Assembly: GCF_004348325.1 (NCBI RefSeq)
Contig: NZ_SMKF01000038.1
Location: forward strand, 1-38,745
Reading direction: 5' to 3'
DNA length: 38,745 nucleotides
DNA from: Micromonospora sp. KC213
GTDB taxonomy: Bacteria; Actinomycetota; Actinomycetes; Mycobacteriales; Micromonosporaceae
Notes under the pieces: generated by a model
Seen by the model: only the letters and a program-made list of their open reading frames with translations
The model's database searches: none
What the model was told of the DNA's origin: nothing
Shown: piece after piece, positions 22,886 to 30,507 of the stretch
Layout of the letters: each line of letters starts with the position of its first letter
Position numbering within the stretch: position 1 is the first letter of the stretch
Made by a program: the position numbers and the translations under genes

Positions 22886-24654
22886 CGGTCACCTTCCGTG
22901 GCGGTACGGCCGGCACCGGAGGCGAGCACAGGTCGGGAACGCCAGGCAGCCGGGTCGGTGGGGTTGGCCGGGGCCGAATCGTGCAGGACGTAGTGGTGTG
23001 GGGTCACCACGGCGTACCGGCCGCCGAGGTGGGCCAGGCAGGCCAGGTGAGCCTGCCGCGGGGTCCGGGCCCCGTCCGCGGCGACGAGGTGCGCGACCAC
23101 GCGGTGCCCGGGCCCGTCCGGGACGGCGAACGCGTACGCGGGGGTGCCCAGCGCGTCGTGCAGCAGCGCCTGGACCTGGCTGAGCTGTACCCAACTGACC
23201 CCCACCCGCACCCAGTCGCGGTCGCGGGCCACCGGGGTGAGCCCGCTGAGGGCGGGGATGTCGTCGAGGCGTACCTGCCCGGCGCCGGCGGCGACGAGGA
23301 CGCGTTCCATGCCCCGCAGCAGGGCGGCGATCTCGGTACGGGGTACGTGCCGGGTGTCGCCGGTGCTGACACCGAGGATCATGGCCGGACGGACGGCGAT
23401 CAACTGGACCACCAGGCGGTTGGGGAAGTGCGGCGTCGTCGTCCAGGTGAGGCTGCTCTCCGCGGCGCCGGGCGTGGGCGACCAGCGCAGGCCGGGGTGG
23501 TCGAGCACCGGCAGTTGGACGGTGGCCGCCTGCCCGGCGTCGAGCGTCAGGTGGGCGCTGATGTTGTTGAAGACGCAGTCCCGGCTGTAGTCCATGCCCT
23601 GCTCGTCGTTGATCCGGGTGGCCTCGGCCACCAGGTCGCCCACGTCGAAGATGCTGTTCCGGTTGGCCCGCAACATGGCCGCGCCGGTACGCCGGGCCAG
23701 GTCGTCGAAGGTCGGTCCGGTCACGTCCACCACCATCAGACCGTCCTGCGCCAGGGTGCCGACGTAGTCGCGCAGCCGGGACGTGAACCGGTTGCTGGAC
23801 AGCGCGGCGAACACACAGCGGGACTGGCTCACCCGTACCGACACCACGGCGGAGAATGCGGCGAGTACGGCGGCGGCGGGACCGGCCTGGGTCCGGGCGG
23901 CGATCTGGTCGAGGGCCGCGGTGGCGGCGGGGGAGCGCAGCGCTGCGCAGGCCGCGCCGCTCTGCGCGCTGTGGACGGGTGGCAGCGCCATCAGGCACTG
24001 GGGTGTCTGCCGCAGGTGCCCGGTCCAGTACCGCAGGGCCGCGGCCGTTCGCCGTTGCCCGGCCGGGGAGGTCTCCTCGGCCGCCTGGTCGAGCGGCTGG
24101 TGCCGGCCCGTCCCGGCCGACCGTTCCTCGGGGGCGTCCACCAGCTCGGCGAACTCCCGGCTCAGAATCGCCATGCTGCCGTAGTCGACGGCCATGTGTG
24201 AATACACGGCCACGGCTGCGACCGCTTTGTCGCCCGAGGCCGCCACAGCCAGGCGTACGGGCAATTCGTTGGCCAAGTCGAACGGCTTCTCCCGGAGGTG
24301 GCCAATCATCTGACGGGATATCTGATCCGGATCGGCGGCGGCGTCGACATGGTGCATTTCGGCGGTGAGCACTCCGGTGCGCAGGACGTGTTGGAGCAGC
24401 TCGCCGTCGCGTTCGTGAAACATCGTCCGCAGCGATTCGTGCCGGGCCAGCAGGATCGAGACGGCCTCCACCACGTCCGTGACGTGGACGCCGGCGGGCA
24501 CCGGAAGGATCCACTGCAGGGTGCCCATCGGGTTGGACAGATCCATCCGCATCCACTGCCAGGTGTTGCGTTGACCGCAGGTGAGCGGCCCTTCGCCGGC
24601 CCGCTGCCCGGCGAATGCGATCTCCAGCCGGTCTTTTACCATGGGACTGGACAT
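22882..24654 (-). CDS. Stand-alone condensation-domain protein, first of a tandem pair
   Basis: A 590-residue paralogue of the next gene. The C-domain (about 20-450) starts with GPLTCGQRNTWQWM, has the active segment VYSHMAVDYGSMAIL (the same SHxxxDY variant), and later LRANRNSIFD and CVFNNISAHLTL. The last 125 residues again look like an adenylation C-terminal subdomain (VSWVQLSQVQALL, HRVVAHLVAADG, HHYVLHDSAPANPTD) with the A10 Lys absent. The enzyme lacks an adenylation core and carrier domain, so donor and acceptor must come from elsewhere, presumably the ACP encoded at 28764. ATG 24654 is chosen from two adjacent ATGs, with GCGGAGG just ahead; the frame runs open to 24741 without support. 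It is the first gene of the leftward operon. Confidence 0.82.
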   Translation of the reverse strand: MSSPMVKDRLEIAFAGQRAGEGPLTCGQRNTWQWMRMDLSNPMGTLQWILPVPAGVHVTDVVEAVSILLARHESLRTMFHERDGELLQHVLRTGVLTAEMHHVDAAADPDQISRQMIGHLREKPFDLANELPVRLAVAASGDKAVAAVAVYSHMAVDYGSMAILSREFAELVDAPEERSAGTGRHQPLDQAAEETSPAGQRRTAAALRYWTGHLRQTPQCLMALPPVHSAQSGAACAALRSPAATAALDQIAARTQAGPAAAVLAAFSAVVSVRVSQSRCVFAALSSNRFTSRLRDYVGTLAQDGLMVVDVTGPTFDDLARRTGAAMLRANRNSIFDVGDLVAEATRINDEQGMDYSRDCVFNNISAHLTLDAGQAATVQLPVLDHPGLRWSPTPGAAESSLTWTTTPHFPNRLVVQLIAVRPAMILGVSTGDTRHVPRTEIAALLRGMERVLVAAGAGQVRLDDIPALSGLTPVARDRDWVRVGVSWVQLSQVQALLHDALGTPAYAFAVPDGPGHRVVAHLVAADGARTPRQAHLACLAHLGGRYAVVTPHHYVLHDSAPANPTDPAAWRSRPVLASGAGRTATEGDR

Positions 24655-24833
24655 CATGCCTCCGCTCGTCGGCGACCCTACGTGCCTGCCGTCCCACCCT
24701 CGCCCCTGCGGCCCCGCCGCGGATAGTCGGGAAAACCCCATTGTTGGCCGGCCCGCGTCCCGGGGTCACCGAGGCGGCCCGTACGTCCCGTTCGGTGTTG
24801 ATTCCCAGGGGTTTGCGAATGAATAGTCAACAA

Positions 24834-24852
24834 AGCAGGTAAATTGCCTGCT
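24834..24852. promoter_or_regulatory. Inverted repeat AGCAGG-N7-CCTGCT
   Basis: Six-base arms flank the AT-rich core TAAATTG in the middle of the divergent promoter region. Size and symmetry suit a dimeric regulator. No similar site was noticed elsewhere in the window. Confidence 0.45.
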
Positions 24853-24972
24853 CTGGTTCATTGGCGGGCGCGTCTTTCCTTTGTCTGGTCCGGGATTCCC
24901 GGCCCTCGGGAACCTGGGGATTACCCCATTGCCTGCCCGTGACCGGCTCCCTAACGTAGTGGCGTCTAACGA

Positions 24973-24983
24973 TCAATAATTGA
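24973..24983. promoter_or_regulatory. 11-bp palindrome TCAATAATTGA before the KASIII-like gene
   Basis: TCAAT-A-ATTGA is a perfect palindrome ending 19 bases before the KASIII-like start and overlapping a likely -10 position. It follows directly on the second copy of the CTAACG direct repeat, so the two elements may form one control site. Confidence 0.45.
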
Positions 24984-25002
24984 CCCGAGGGGTGGCCGCA
25001 CC

Positions 25003-25962
25003 ATGACCTCGCTGGCACCGACCCGGCCCGATGTCGTCCTGCGTCAGGTGGCGGCCTTCGCGCCGGAACGCTCGGTCACCGTGGAGGAGATCGCCGCCGA
25101 GCTGGGGCTCAACCGCTACCAGACCCGGCTGTTCCGGCGGATCCGTGGGCTGAACCGGATGCGCAGCGACCCCGACCTCGGGCTCCTCGACCTGGTCTGC
25201 CCGCCGGCGGACGCGCTGCTGGCCACCGTCGCCGAACGCGACCGGATCCGTTACCTGATCTTCGCCCACACCGCGCAGGACCTCACGCCCACCACCATGA
25301 TCGCGGCGGACGCGCTGCGTGAACGGCTCGGCCTCACCGGGGCCGAGGCGTTCGCGGTGACCCAGCACGCCTGCGCCAGCGGCCTGCTCGCCGTGGAGGT
25401 CGCCGGCGAGCTGCTGCGCGCCGACGGCGACCCGACGGCCCTCGCGCTCGTGCTCACCGGGGAACAGCCGTTCACCCGGGCCGTCCGGGTGCTCTGGAAC
25501 ACCTCGATCATCGGCGAGGCGTCGTCGGCCTGCCTGGTGGGCCTCGGTGGCGAGGGCACCCGCGTCCTGTCGTACGCGGCGCGCACGGTGGGCGAGTTCT
25601 TCGACGGGTACCAGCTCGCCGGCGAGGCCCTGCACCGCTTCGGCAGCACCTACCACACCCACCTGATCGCAGTGATCCAGGAGGCGCTGGACGCCGCCGG
25701 GCTGGAGCTGGACGACCTGACGTTGGTCGTCCCGCACAACGTCAACATCTCCTCCTGGGTCACCATCTGCGCCACCCTGGGGCTGGCCCGGGACCGGGTC
25801 TTCCTGGACAACGTCGGGGAGTTCTCGCACTGTTCGTGCACCGACCCGTTTCTCAACCTGGCGACGCTCGCCCGCCAGGGTGCGCTGGTTGCCGGGGGGC
25901 GCTACCTGGTCACCGCCGTCGGTCTCGGTGCCACCTACTCCGCCATGGTCGTCGAGTGCTGA
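25003..25962 (+). CDS. KASIII-like (FabH-family) thiolase-fold enzyme with variant triad
   Basis: A 319-residue 3-oxoacyl-ACP synthase III-type protein, first gene of the rightward operon. The nucleophile lies in VTQHACASGLLAVEVAG (Cys124) and the catalytic His in LTLVVPHNVNIS (His245). Where FabH has Asn (GNTS), this protein reads VGEFSHCS, putting Glu273 at that place. Such triad changes are known in KASIII relatives that act as acyltransferases rather than condensing enzymes, so it may move an ACP-bound amino-acyl group onto another acceptor, or condense it with malonyl-ACP. The N-terminus is short relative to FabH. GAGGGG lies 10 bases before ATG 25003. A Cys-less homologue encoded at 29060 is a candidate partner. 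Confidence 0.85.
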   Translation: MTSLAPTRPDVVLRQVAAFAPERSVTVEEIAAELGLNRYQTRLFRRIRGLNRMRSDPDLGLLDLVCPPADALLATVAERDRIRYLIFAHTAQDLTPTTMIAADALRERLGLTGAEAFAVTQHACASGLLAVEVAGELLRADGDPTALALVLTGEQPFTRAVRVLWNTSIIGEASSACLVGLGGEGTRVLSYAARTVGEFFDGYQLAGEALHRFGSTYHTHLIAVIQEALDAAGLELDDLTLVVPHNVNISSWVTICATLGLARDRVFLDNVGEFSHCSCTDPFLNLATLARQGALVAGGRYLVTAVGLGATYSAMVVEC

Positions 25963-25973
25963 GGGAGCCGATC

Positions 25974-27368
25974 ATGTTCACCCGATACCTCCGCGAGATC
26001 AAGCGGGCGCTGACCGGGGCTCCCGATACGCCGCTGGTGCTGGTGTGCAACTTCGAGGCCGAGGCGCAGTGGGCACGGGGACACGTCGGGCTCCCCGCGC
26101 CGCCCGCGAACGCCGCCCGCCCGCTGGTCGCCGCCATGGAGGAACTCGGTGTACTGCTCGCCGGCCCGGACGACACGCTGGTGCTCAGCCGCCCGCCCGA
26201 CCCCGGATACCAGGACTATCTGACCGAGCAGGGCCTGGCCCTGCCCACCGTGCTGGTGCCCGAGAACTGCCAGCCCGGGCGCTCCACCACCCGGAACGCG
26301 CTGGACTCGCCGGTCCTGCTCGACCAGCTTCGCCGGCTCGGCGGGGACGGCGCCCACCTGCTGCCGATGGGTACCACCAGTGACGAGGAGGAGCTCGCCC
26401 GCCGATGCGGCATCCTCCTGGCCGGACCGGGCGCCCAGGTGGTCGAACGGGTCAACAGCAAGGTCTACGGCCGGCGGCTGACCGACGCGGCCGGCCTGCG
26501 CCCGGTGCCCGGCGCCTGCTGCGAGACCCGGCAGGAACTGACCGACGTGCTGGCGCGATACCAGGGCCGGCTGGAGTCCGGGCAACCGCTGGTGGTCAAG
26601 GACGCCTACGGTGTCTCCGGCAAGGGGTTGCTGGTGCTCGACAACCCGACCCGGGCGGCGCAACTGCTGCGGATGGTGGACCGGCGGGCGGCCCGCACCG
26701 GCGACGACCGGATGCAGGTGGTCGTCGAGGAGTGGCTACCCAAGCGGTGTGACCTGAACTACCAGATCACCATCGGACGCGACGGGCGGGCGGCCCTGGA
26801 CTTCGTCAAGCAGGCGCTGACCGCGCAGGGCGTGCACCAGGGCCACCTGATGCCGGCCGACCTCAGCGCCGAGCAGTACCGGCAGATCGAGCACGCCGCC
26901 GCTCAGGTGGCGGCCCGGCTGCACGCCGACGGCTACCACGGGGTGGTGGGCGTGGACGCCATCGTGGGCGCCGACGAGACGCTCTACCCGGTGCTGGAGA
27001 TCAACGCGCGGCTGAACATGTCCACCTACCAGGGGGCGATCACGGAGCTGTGCCAGCCGCCCGGCACCGTCGCGCTGGCCCGGCACTACCCGCTGCGACT
27101 CGCGGCCCCCCTGGAGTTCGCCGCCGTACGGCGCGTCCTAGACGGCGTCCGCGCCGGCTGGCCCGCGACGCGGGTGCTGGTCACCTGTTTCGCCACCGTC
27201 AACGCGAACGCGCTCGTGCCCGTCGGCGCCGGTGGCCCGCCGGAGCCGTTCGACGGGCGGCTGTACGCCCTGCTGATCGCCCCCGACCGGGACCGGTTGG
27301 CCGAACTCGACGGGGCCGTGCGGGCCGCCGTCACCACCCTGTCGCTGCCCGAGGAGAGCCATGACTGA
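25974..27368 (+). CDS. ATP-grasp ligase, BtrJ-like amino acid:ACP ligase
   Basis: A 464-residue ATP-grasp enzyme. The pre-ATP-grasp part (about 15-165) is followed by the ATP-binding lobe with LVVKDAYGVSGKGLLVLDN (about 204-222), the clamp QVVVEEWLPKRCDLNYQITI and the metal-binding core VVGVDAIV...YPVLEINARLN. Butirosin BtrJ is an ATP-grasp enzyme that attaches glutamate to the ACP BtrI; here the same kind of gene is followed by a decarboxylase and an ACP in the same order of action, so the proposed reaction is amino acid + ATP + holo-ACP -> aminoacyl-ACP. The actual amino acid cannot be read from sequence. GAGGGAG precedes ATG 25974, 11 bases after the KAS stop; it overlaps the decarboxylase gene by 8 bases. 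Confidence 0.82.
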   Translation: MFTRYLREIKRALTGAPDTPLVLVCNFEAEAQWARGHVGLPAPPANAARPLVAAMEELGVLLAGPDDTLVLSRPPDPGYQDYLTEQGLALPTVLVPENCQPGRSTTRNALDSPVLLDQLRRLGGDGAHLLPMGTTSDEEELARRCGILLAGPGAQVVERVNSKVYGRRLTDAAGLRPVPGACCETRQELTDVLARYQGRLESGQPLVVKDAYGVSGKGLLVLDNPTRAAQLLRMVDRRAARTGDDRMQVVVEEWLPKRCDLNYQITIGRDGRAALDFVKQALTAQGVHQGHLMPADLSAEQYRQIEHAAAQVAARLHADGYHGVVGVDAIVGADETLYPVLEINARLNMSTYQGAITELCQPPGTVALARHYPLRLAAPLEFAAVRRVLDGVRAGWPATRVLVTCFATVNANALVPVGAGGPPEPFDGRLYALLIAPDRDRLAELDGAVRAAVTTLSLPEESHD

Positions 27369-28698
27369 GCCGGCCAACGGCCACACCGTCCAGGGCGTAC
27401 CCGTCGCCGAACTGGCCGACCGGTACGGCACTCCGCTGTACCTCTACGACGGTGCGATCATCCGCGCGACCTACCGGCGGCTGCGCGACCTGCTCGACCC
27501 GTCGGTCGAGATCTACTACTCGCTCAAGGCCAACCCGAACATCAGCGTCTGCGCGCTCCTGCACTCGCTGGGCGCCGGCGCCGAGGTCTCCTCCCTGGCC
27601 GAACTGGTCACCGCCCGCCGCGCCGGGGTGCCGGCGCGGGACATCATCTTCCTCGGACCGGGCAAGTCCGCCGCCGAGCTGGCCGCCTGCCTGGAGCACG
27701 ACATCGGCGCGATCGTGTGCGAGTCCCTCGACGAGGTCGCCACCGTCGAGGCCATGGCGGCGGCACTGCCCGACACCGGCAGCGGTAGCCGTTACGTCCG
27801 GGTCGTGCTGCGGGTCAACCCGGCGTTCGTCACCAAGGGCTCCCGGTTGGCGATGGGCGGCAAGCCCCGCCAGTTCGGCATCGACCAGGAACTGGTTGCC
27901 GAGGCCGGCCCGACCCTCAAGGCGCTACGCCACGTACGGGTCGTCGGCCTGCACGCCTACATGGGCACCCGGATCCTCGACGCCGCGGACATCGTGCACA
28001 ACACCCGCGGCGTGCTCACCGCCGCGGCGGAGTTGGCCGCCGCGCTGGATCTTCCGCTCGACCTCGTCGACGTCGGCGGCGGGTTCGGCGTGCCGTACTT
28101 CGACAAGGAGTCCGACCTGGACGTCGAGACGGTGGCCGAGGGGTTCAACGCCGCCGTCGCGCGGTTCCGCGTCGATCACCCGCAGACCCGGGTCATCACC
28201 GAGCTGGGTCGCTACCTCATCGGCTGGGCGGGCACCTACGTGGTCCGTGCCCGGCAGGTCAAGGCGTCGCGCGGCGAATGGTTCGTCGTCGCCGACGGCG
28301 GCACCAACCACCACATGGCGGCGGTCGGCATCGGCAGCTTCGTCAAGCGGAACTTCCCCATCCGGTCGCTGACCCGACCGGCCGAGCCGCCGGTCCGCCA
28401 GTACACGGTCACCGGGCCGCTCTGCACGCCCAACGACGTGATCGGCAAGCAGGTGGCGCTGCCCGAGGTCCGCCCGGGCGACCTGATCGGCGTCGAGCGC
28501 TCCGGCGCGTACGGGCCGAGCGCGTCTCCGGTGCTCTTCCTCAGCCACGGCCACCCGGCCGAGGTGCTCGTCCTCGACGGCGTGGCGCACCTGGTGCGCC
28601 GGGCCGACACCGTCGACGACCTGCTCCGACCACAGCGCCTCGTCGATCCCGCCGTACCGGTTGCGACTCCGGCCCCGGCCGCGTCGCCGATCCCCTGA
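27361..28698 (+). CDS. Fold-type-III PLP-dependent decarboxylase, BtrK-like
   Basis: A 445-residue alanine-racemase-fold decarboxylase. The PLP lysine is Lys56 in YYSLKANPNISV; other conserved parts are MGGKPRQFGIDQE, VVGLHAYMGTRI, VDVGGGFGVPYFDKE (phosphate-binding glycine loop), TELGRYLIGWAG and the catalytic Cys segment TGPLCTPNDVIG near the C-terminus, followed by SGAYG. MGGKPRQFGID is the style of BtrK and related carrier-protein-linked or exosortase-associated decarboxylases, rather than LysA, where the ELGRY segment would be EPGR. The likely substrate is an aminoacyl group on the ACP encoded next; with glutamate the product would be 4-aminobutyryl-ACP. The last 35 residues are a Pro/Ala tail. 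Its ATG is inside the ATP-grasp gene, so the two are tightly coupled. Confidence 0.87.
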   Translation: MTEPANGHTVQGVPVAELADRYGTPLYLYDGAIIRATYRRLRDLLDPSVEIYYSLKANPNISVCALLHSLGAGAEVSSLAELVTARRAGVPARDIIFLGPGKSAAELAACLEHDIGAIVCESLDEVATVEAMAAALPDTGSGSRYVRVVLRVNPAFVTKGSRLAMGGKPRQFGIDQELVAEAGPTLKALRHVRVVGLHAYMGTRILDAADIVHNTRGVLTAAAELAAALDLPLDLVDVGGGFGVPYFDKESDLDVETVAEGFNAAVARFRVDHPQTRVITELGRYLIGWAGTYVVRARQVKASRGEWFVVADGGTNHHMAAVGIGSFVKRNFPIRSLTRPAEPPVRQYTVTGPLCTPNDVIGKQVALPEVRPGDLIGVERSGAYGPSASPVLFLSHGHPAEVLVLDGVAHLVRRADTVDDLLRPQRLVDPAVPVATPAPAASPIP

Positions 28699-28763
28699 GT
28701 CGATGTCCCACCGCGTCATGCCCGGCCGCCGGTCGGCCGGATCGTTCCCGAGAGGAAGAACCG

Positions 28764-29021
28764 ATGGAACGCAACGAGATCGTCAAGAACATCCAGGGTG
28801 CGCTGACCGAGGTGTTGATGCGTGACTTCGGTCCGCTGCCCGAGAGCACCCGCCTCTTCGAGGACATGCACCTGGACTCCACCGCCATCCTCGAGCTGCT
28901 CATGGCCCTGGAGGACAACATCGGCATCGAGGTTGATCCCGAGAAGCTGGACATGGACGACTTCCGCACCATCGGCACGCTGACGGACTTCCTGGAGCGT
29001 ACGCCGAAGGTGACGTCCTGA
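28764..29021 (+). CDS. Acyl carrier protein
   Basis: An 85-residue free-standing carrier protein. The phosphopantetheine Ser is in FEDMHLDSTAILELLMALED (Ser39 or so), followed by the acidic recognition helix and GIEVDPEKLDMDDFRTIG. The DST rather than DSL motif and the strongly acidic helix II resemble the small ACPs of amino-acid-tethering pathways. It is expected to be loaded by the ATP-grasp ligase, to hold the substrate during decarboxylation and flavin oxidation, and to be activated by the AcpS-type transferase at 31722. AGAGGAAG sits 7 bases ahead of ATG 28764. A 65-base gap from the decarboxylase stop is the longest in this operon before the regulator. Confidence 0.93.
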   Translation: MERNEIVKNIQGALTEVLMRDFGPLPESTRLFEDMHLDSTAILELLMALEDNIGIEVDPEKLDMDDFRTIGTLTDFLERTPKVTS

Positions 29022-29059
29022 GCCGTGCCGCCGCCCGCTCCACCACGGAGGACCTGGCC

Positions 29060-29908
29060 ATGCCCCTGACCCTGCGCGGCGCGGCGGCCCTCGTGCGTCT
29101 CGACGGCAACCCGTACGAGCGCGACGAGGGACTGCTCGCCTACCAACGGGACCTGCTCGCGCCGTACGGCATCGAGGTCGACGAGGATCTGATGAAGCAG
29201 TCCCGGAACATCGGGTTCCGGGAACTGGCCGAGGAGCTGATCGGCCGGTGCCCGAGCCCGATCGGCGTGCCCGACCTGCTGCTGCTGGCCTACGGACTGC
29301 CCGACCGTTACCCGCTCAAGACCGTCACCACCCGGCTCAACGCCCTGATGGGTGGCCACAGCCGTAGCTTCGCCGTCTCCGAGCAGGGACTGCGGGCACC
29401 GTTCACCGCCCTGCGGATCGCCGAGGCTCACCACCGGGCGGGGCAGGCAACCAGCCTCGCCCTGTTCGTCTGCGAGCAGACCACACTGCCCTACCGGGAC
29501 CCGCTCGTGCACGACACGCCCCTGGTGGACAGCGCCGTCCTGCTGTACTTCGGCACCGGCACCGGCACCGGCTTTCGCTTCGTCGGCACCGAGGCCACCG
29601 GCGACGGGGTACCGCTCGGGGAACTGCTGGCCAGCCGGCGTCCGGCCCTACCGCCCGGGCCGGCGTTGCTGGTCGCCGGTCCCTGGCCGGCGGCTGACCA
29701 GCTCGACGCCGTCGATTTGCCGGTGCACCGGTGCGAGCCGGGCAGCTACTGCACCAGCGTCTGGCTCGACCTGGCCCGCCACCACGAGGAATGGGCCCGC
29801 CGCTACGCCAGCCTCGTCCTGTGCGACACCGATCCGCGCACCGGCCGCAGCCAGCTCGCCGTACTCGTCAACACCGGTACGTCCGATCGCAGGGAGGTCC
29901 GATCGTGA
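29060..29908 (+). CDS. Catalytically degenerate KASIII-fold protein (no Cys/His)
   Basis: A 282-residue homologue, by pattern, of the KASIII-like enzyme encoded at 25003. SFAVSEQGLRAPFTALRIAE aligns with AFAVTQHACASGLLAVEVAG, placing Leu111 where the nucleophilic Cys stands; ATSLALFVCEQTTLPYRDP matches TALALVLTGEQPFTRAVR. The C-terminal VHRCEPGSYCTSVWLDLA matches the partner's GEFSHCSCTDPFLNLA. The PHN histidine block is absent and the protein is about 37 residues shorter. It thus looks like an inactive partner, as chain-length factors are for ketosynthases, giving a KAS/pseudo-KAS heterodimer; acting alone as a scaffold or binding protein is the alternative. GGAGGA precedes ATG 29060 by 8 bases. 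The end overlaps the next gene (GTGA). Confidence 0.7.
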   Translation: MPLTLRGAAALVRLDGNPYERDEGLLAYQRDLLAPYGIEVDEDLMKQSRNIGFRELAEELIGRCPSPIGVPDLLLLAYGLPDRYPLKTVTTRLNALMGGHSRSFAVSEQGLRAPFTALRIAEAHHRAGQATSLALFVCEQTTLPYRDPLVHDTPLVDSAVLLYFGTGTGTGFRFVGTEATGDGVPLGELLASRRPALPPGPALLVAGPWPAADQLDAVDLPVHRCEPGSYCTSVWLDLARHHEEWARRYASLVLCDTDPRTGRSQLAVLVNTGTSDRREVRS

Positions 29909-30507
29909 ACCGGGCAGCGCCCGTGCCGCCGCCAGCGGCGGCCACGCCGTACGCTTTCGTCCTGGACTCGCTGCACGGGCGGGCCGCGCCCGGCCGGCTG
30001 GTCGCGTCCCCCACCGGCCACGTCCTGGCCTCCACGGTGGCCCTGCCCGGCGTGCCACCCGGGCCGCTGACCCGCTTCGGCCTGGCGGTCACCGACGCCA
30101 CGCCCGAGTCCGCCTTCGGCGAGGGGCCGGCCGCCGACCGCTTCGCCGCCGGCCTGCTGGACGCGCACCGTGAGTTGCTGCACGCCACGCTCGGGCACGC
30201 GCTGCGGCACCTCGAGGGACGTACGTCGGGTGACACCACCCTGCTGGCCAAGCAGCTCGTCGCCGGTCAGTTGGCCGACATCGCGCTGCGGCTGGCCGAG
30301 GACGCGGCCGTGCCGCAGATCCGCCGGCACGCCGACCGGGCCGCCCGGTGGCGCTGCCACCTGCGTCTGGTCGGCATCGGCCGGGACCTGCTGCGGCTGC
30401 TGGGCGCCAGCGGTTTCCTCGCCGACGGACCGGCCGGCGACCTGCACCTGGCCGAGGTCGCCGGCAACGTCTACCTGCACCCCGACACGGAGGACGCCGA
30501 TGAATGA
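29905..30507 (+). CDS. Short acyl-CoA dehydrogenase C-terminal-domain-like protein
   Basis: A 200-residue mainly helical protein without an ACAD N-terminal or middle domain. TLLAKQLVAGQLADIALRLA, then LRLVGIGRDLLRLLGASGFL and DLHLAEVAGNVYLHPD parallel the C-terminal helical bundle of ACADs (LLGGYGF...RDARV...YEGT), but the catalytic Glu region (YEGT) is replaced by NVYLHP. It may form a heteromer with the full-length ACAD encoded next, as split or heterotetrameric ACADs do, or bind substrate ACP. The GTG start overlaps the pseudo-KAS stop by four bases; its stop overlaps the ACAD start by eight. The assignment rests on a modest pattern match. Confidence 0.55.
   Translation: MNRAAPVPPPAAATPYAFVLDSLHGRAAPGRLVASPTGHVLASTVALPGVPPGPLTRFGLAVTDATPESAFGEGPAADRFAAGLLDAHRELLHATLGHALRHLEGRTSGDTTLLAKQLVAGQLADIALRLAEDAAVPQIRRHADRAARWRCHLRLVGIGRDLLRLLGASGFLADGPAGDLHLAEVAGNVYLHPDTEDADE

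Larger units (their letters stand above)
24655..25002. promoter_or_regulatory. Divergent promoter region at the heart of the biosynthetic cluster
   Basis: A 348-base gap between the leftward condensation/exporter operon and the rightward KAS/ATP-grasp operon. It is noticeably less GC-rich than the genes around 24800-24860 and 24950-24985. It holds the inverted repeat AGCAGG-N7-CCTGCT (24834-24852), a direct repeat CTAACG-N9-CTAACG (24951-24971) and the palindrome TCAATAATTGA (24973-24983). Both operons must be started here, so it is the natural target for the LAL regulator at 32166. No gene is seen inside. Confidence 0.6.

Noticed and set aside
25003..25962. House-keeping FabH of fatty acid synthesis
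   Set aside because: The N-terminus is shortened, the Asn of the triad is replaced, and the gene heads a specialised operon with no other fatty acid synthesis genes.
27361..28698. Diaminopimelate decarboxylase (LysA) of primary lysine synthesis
   Set aside because: The fold is shared, but the Glu-x-Gly-Arg segment and the GGKPRQFGID block fit BtrK-type enzymes, and the overlap with an ATP-grasp gene and a nearby ACP argue for a pathway role.
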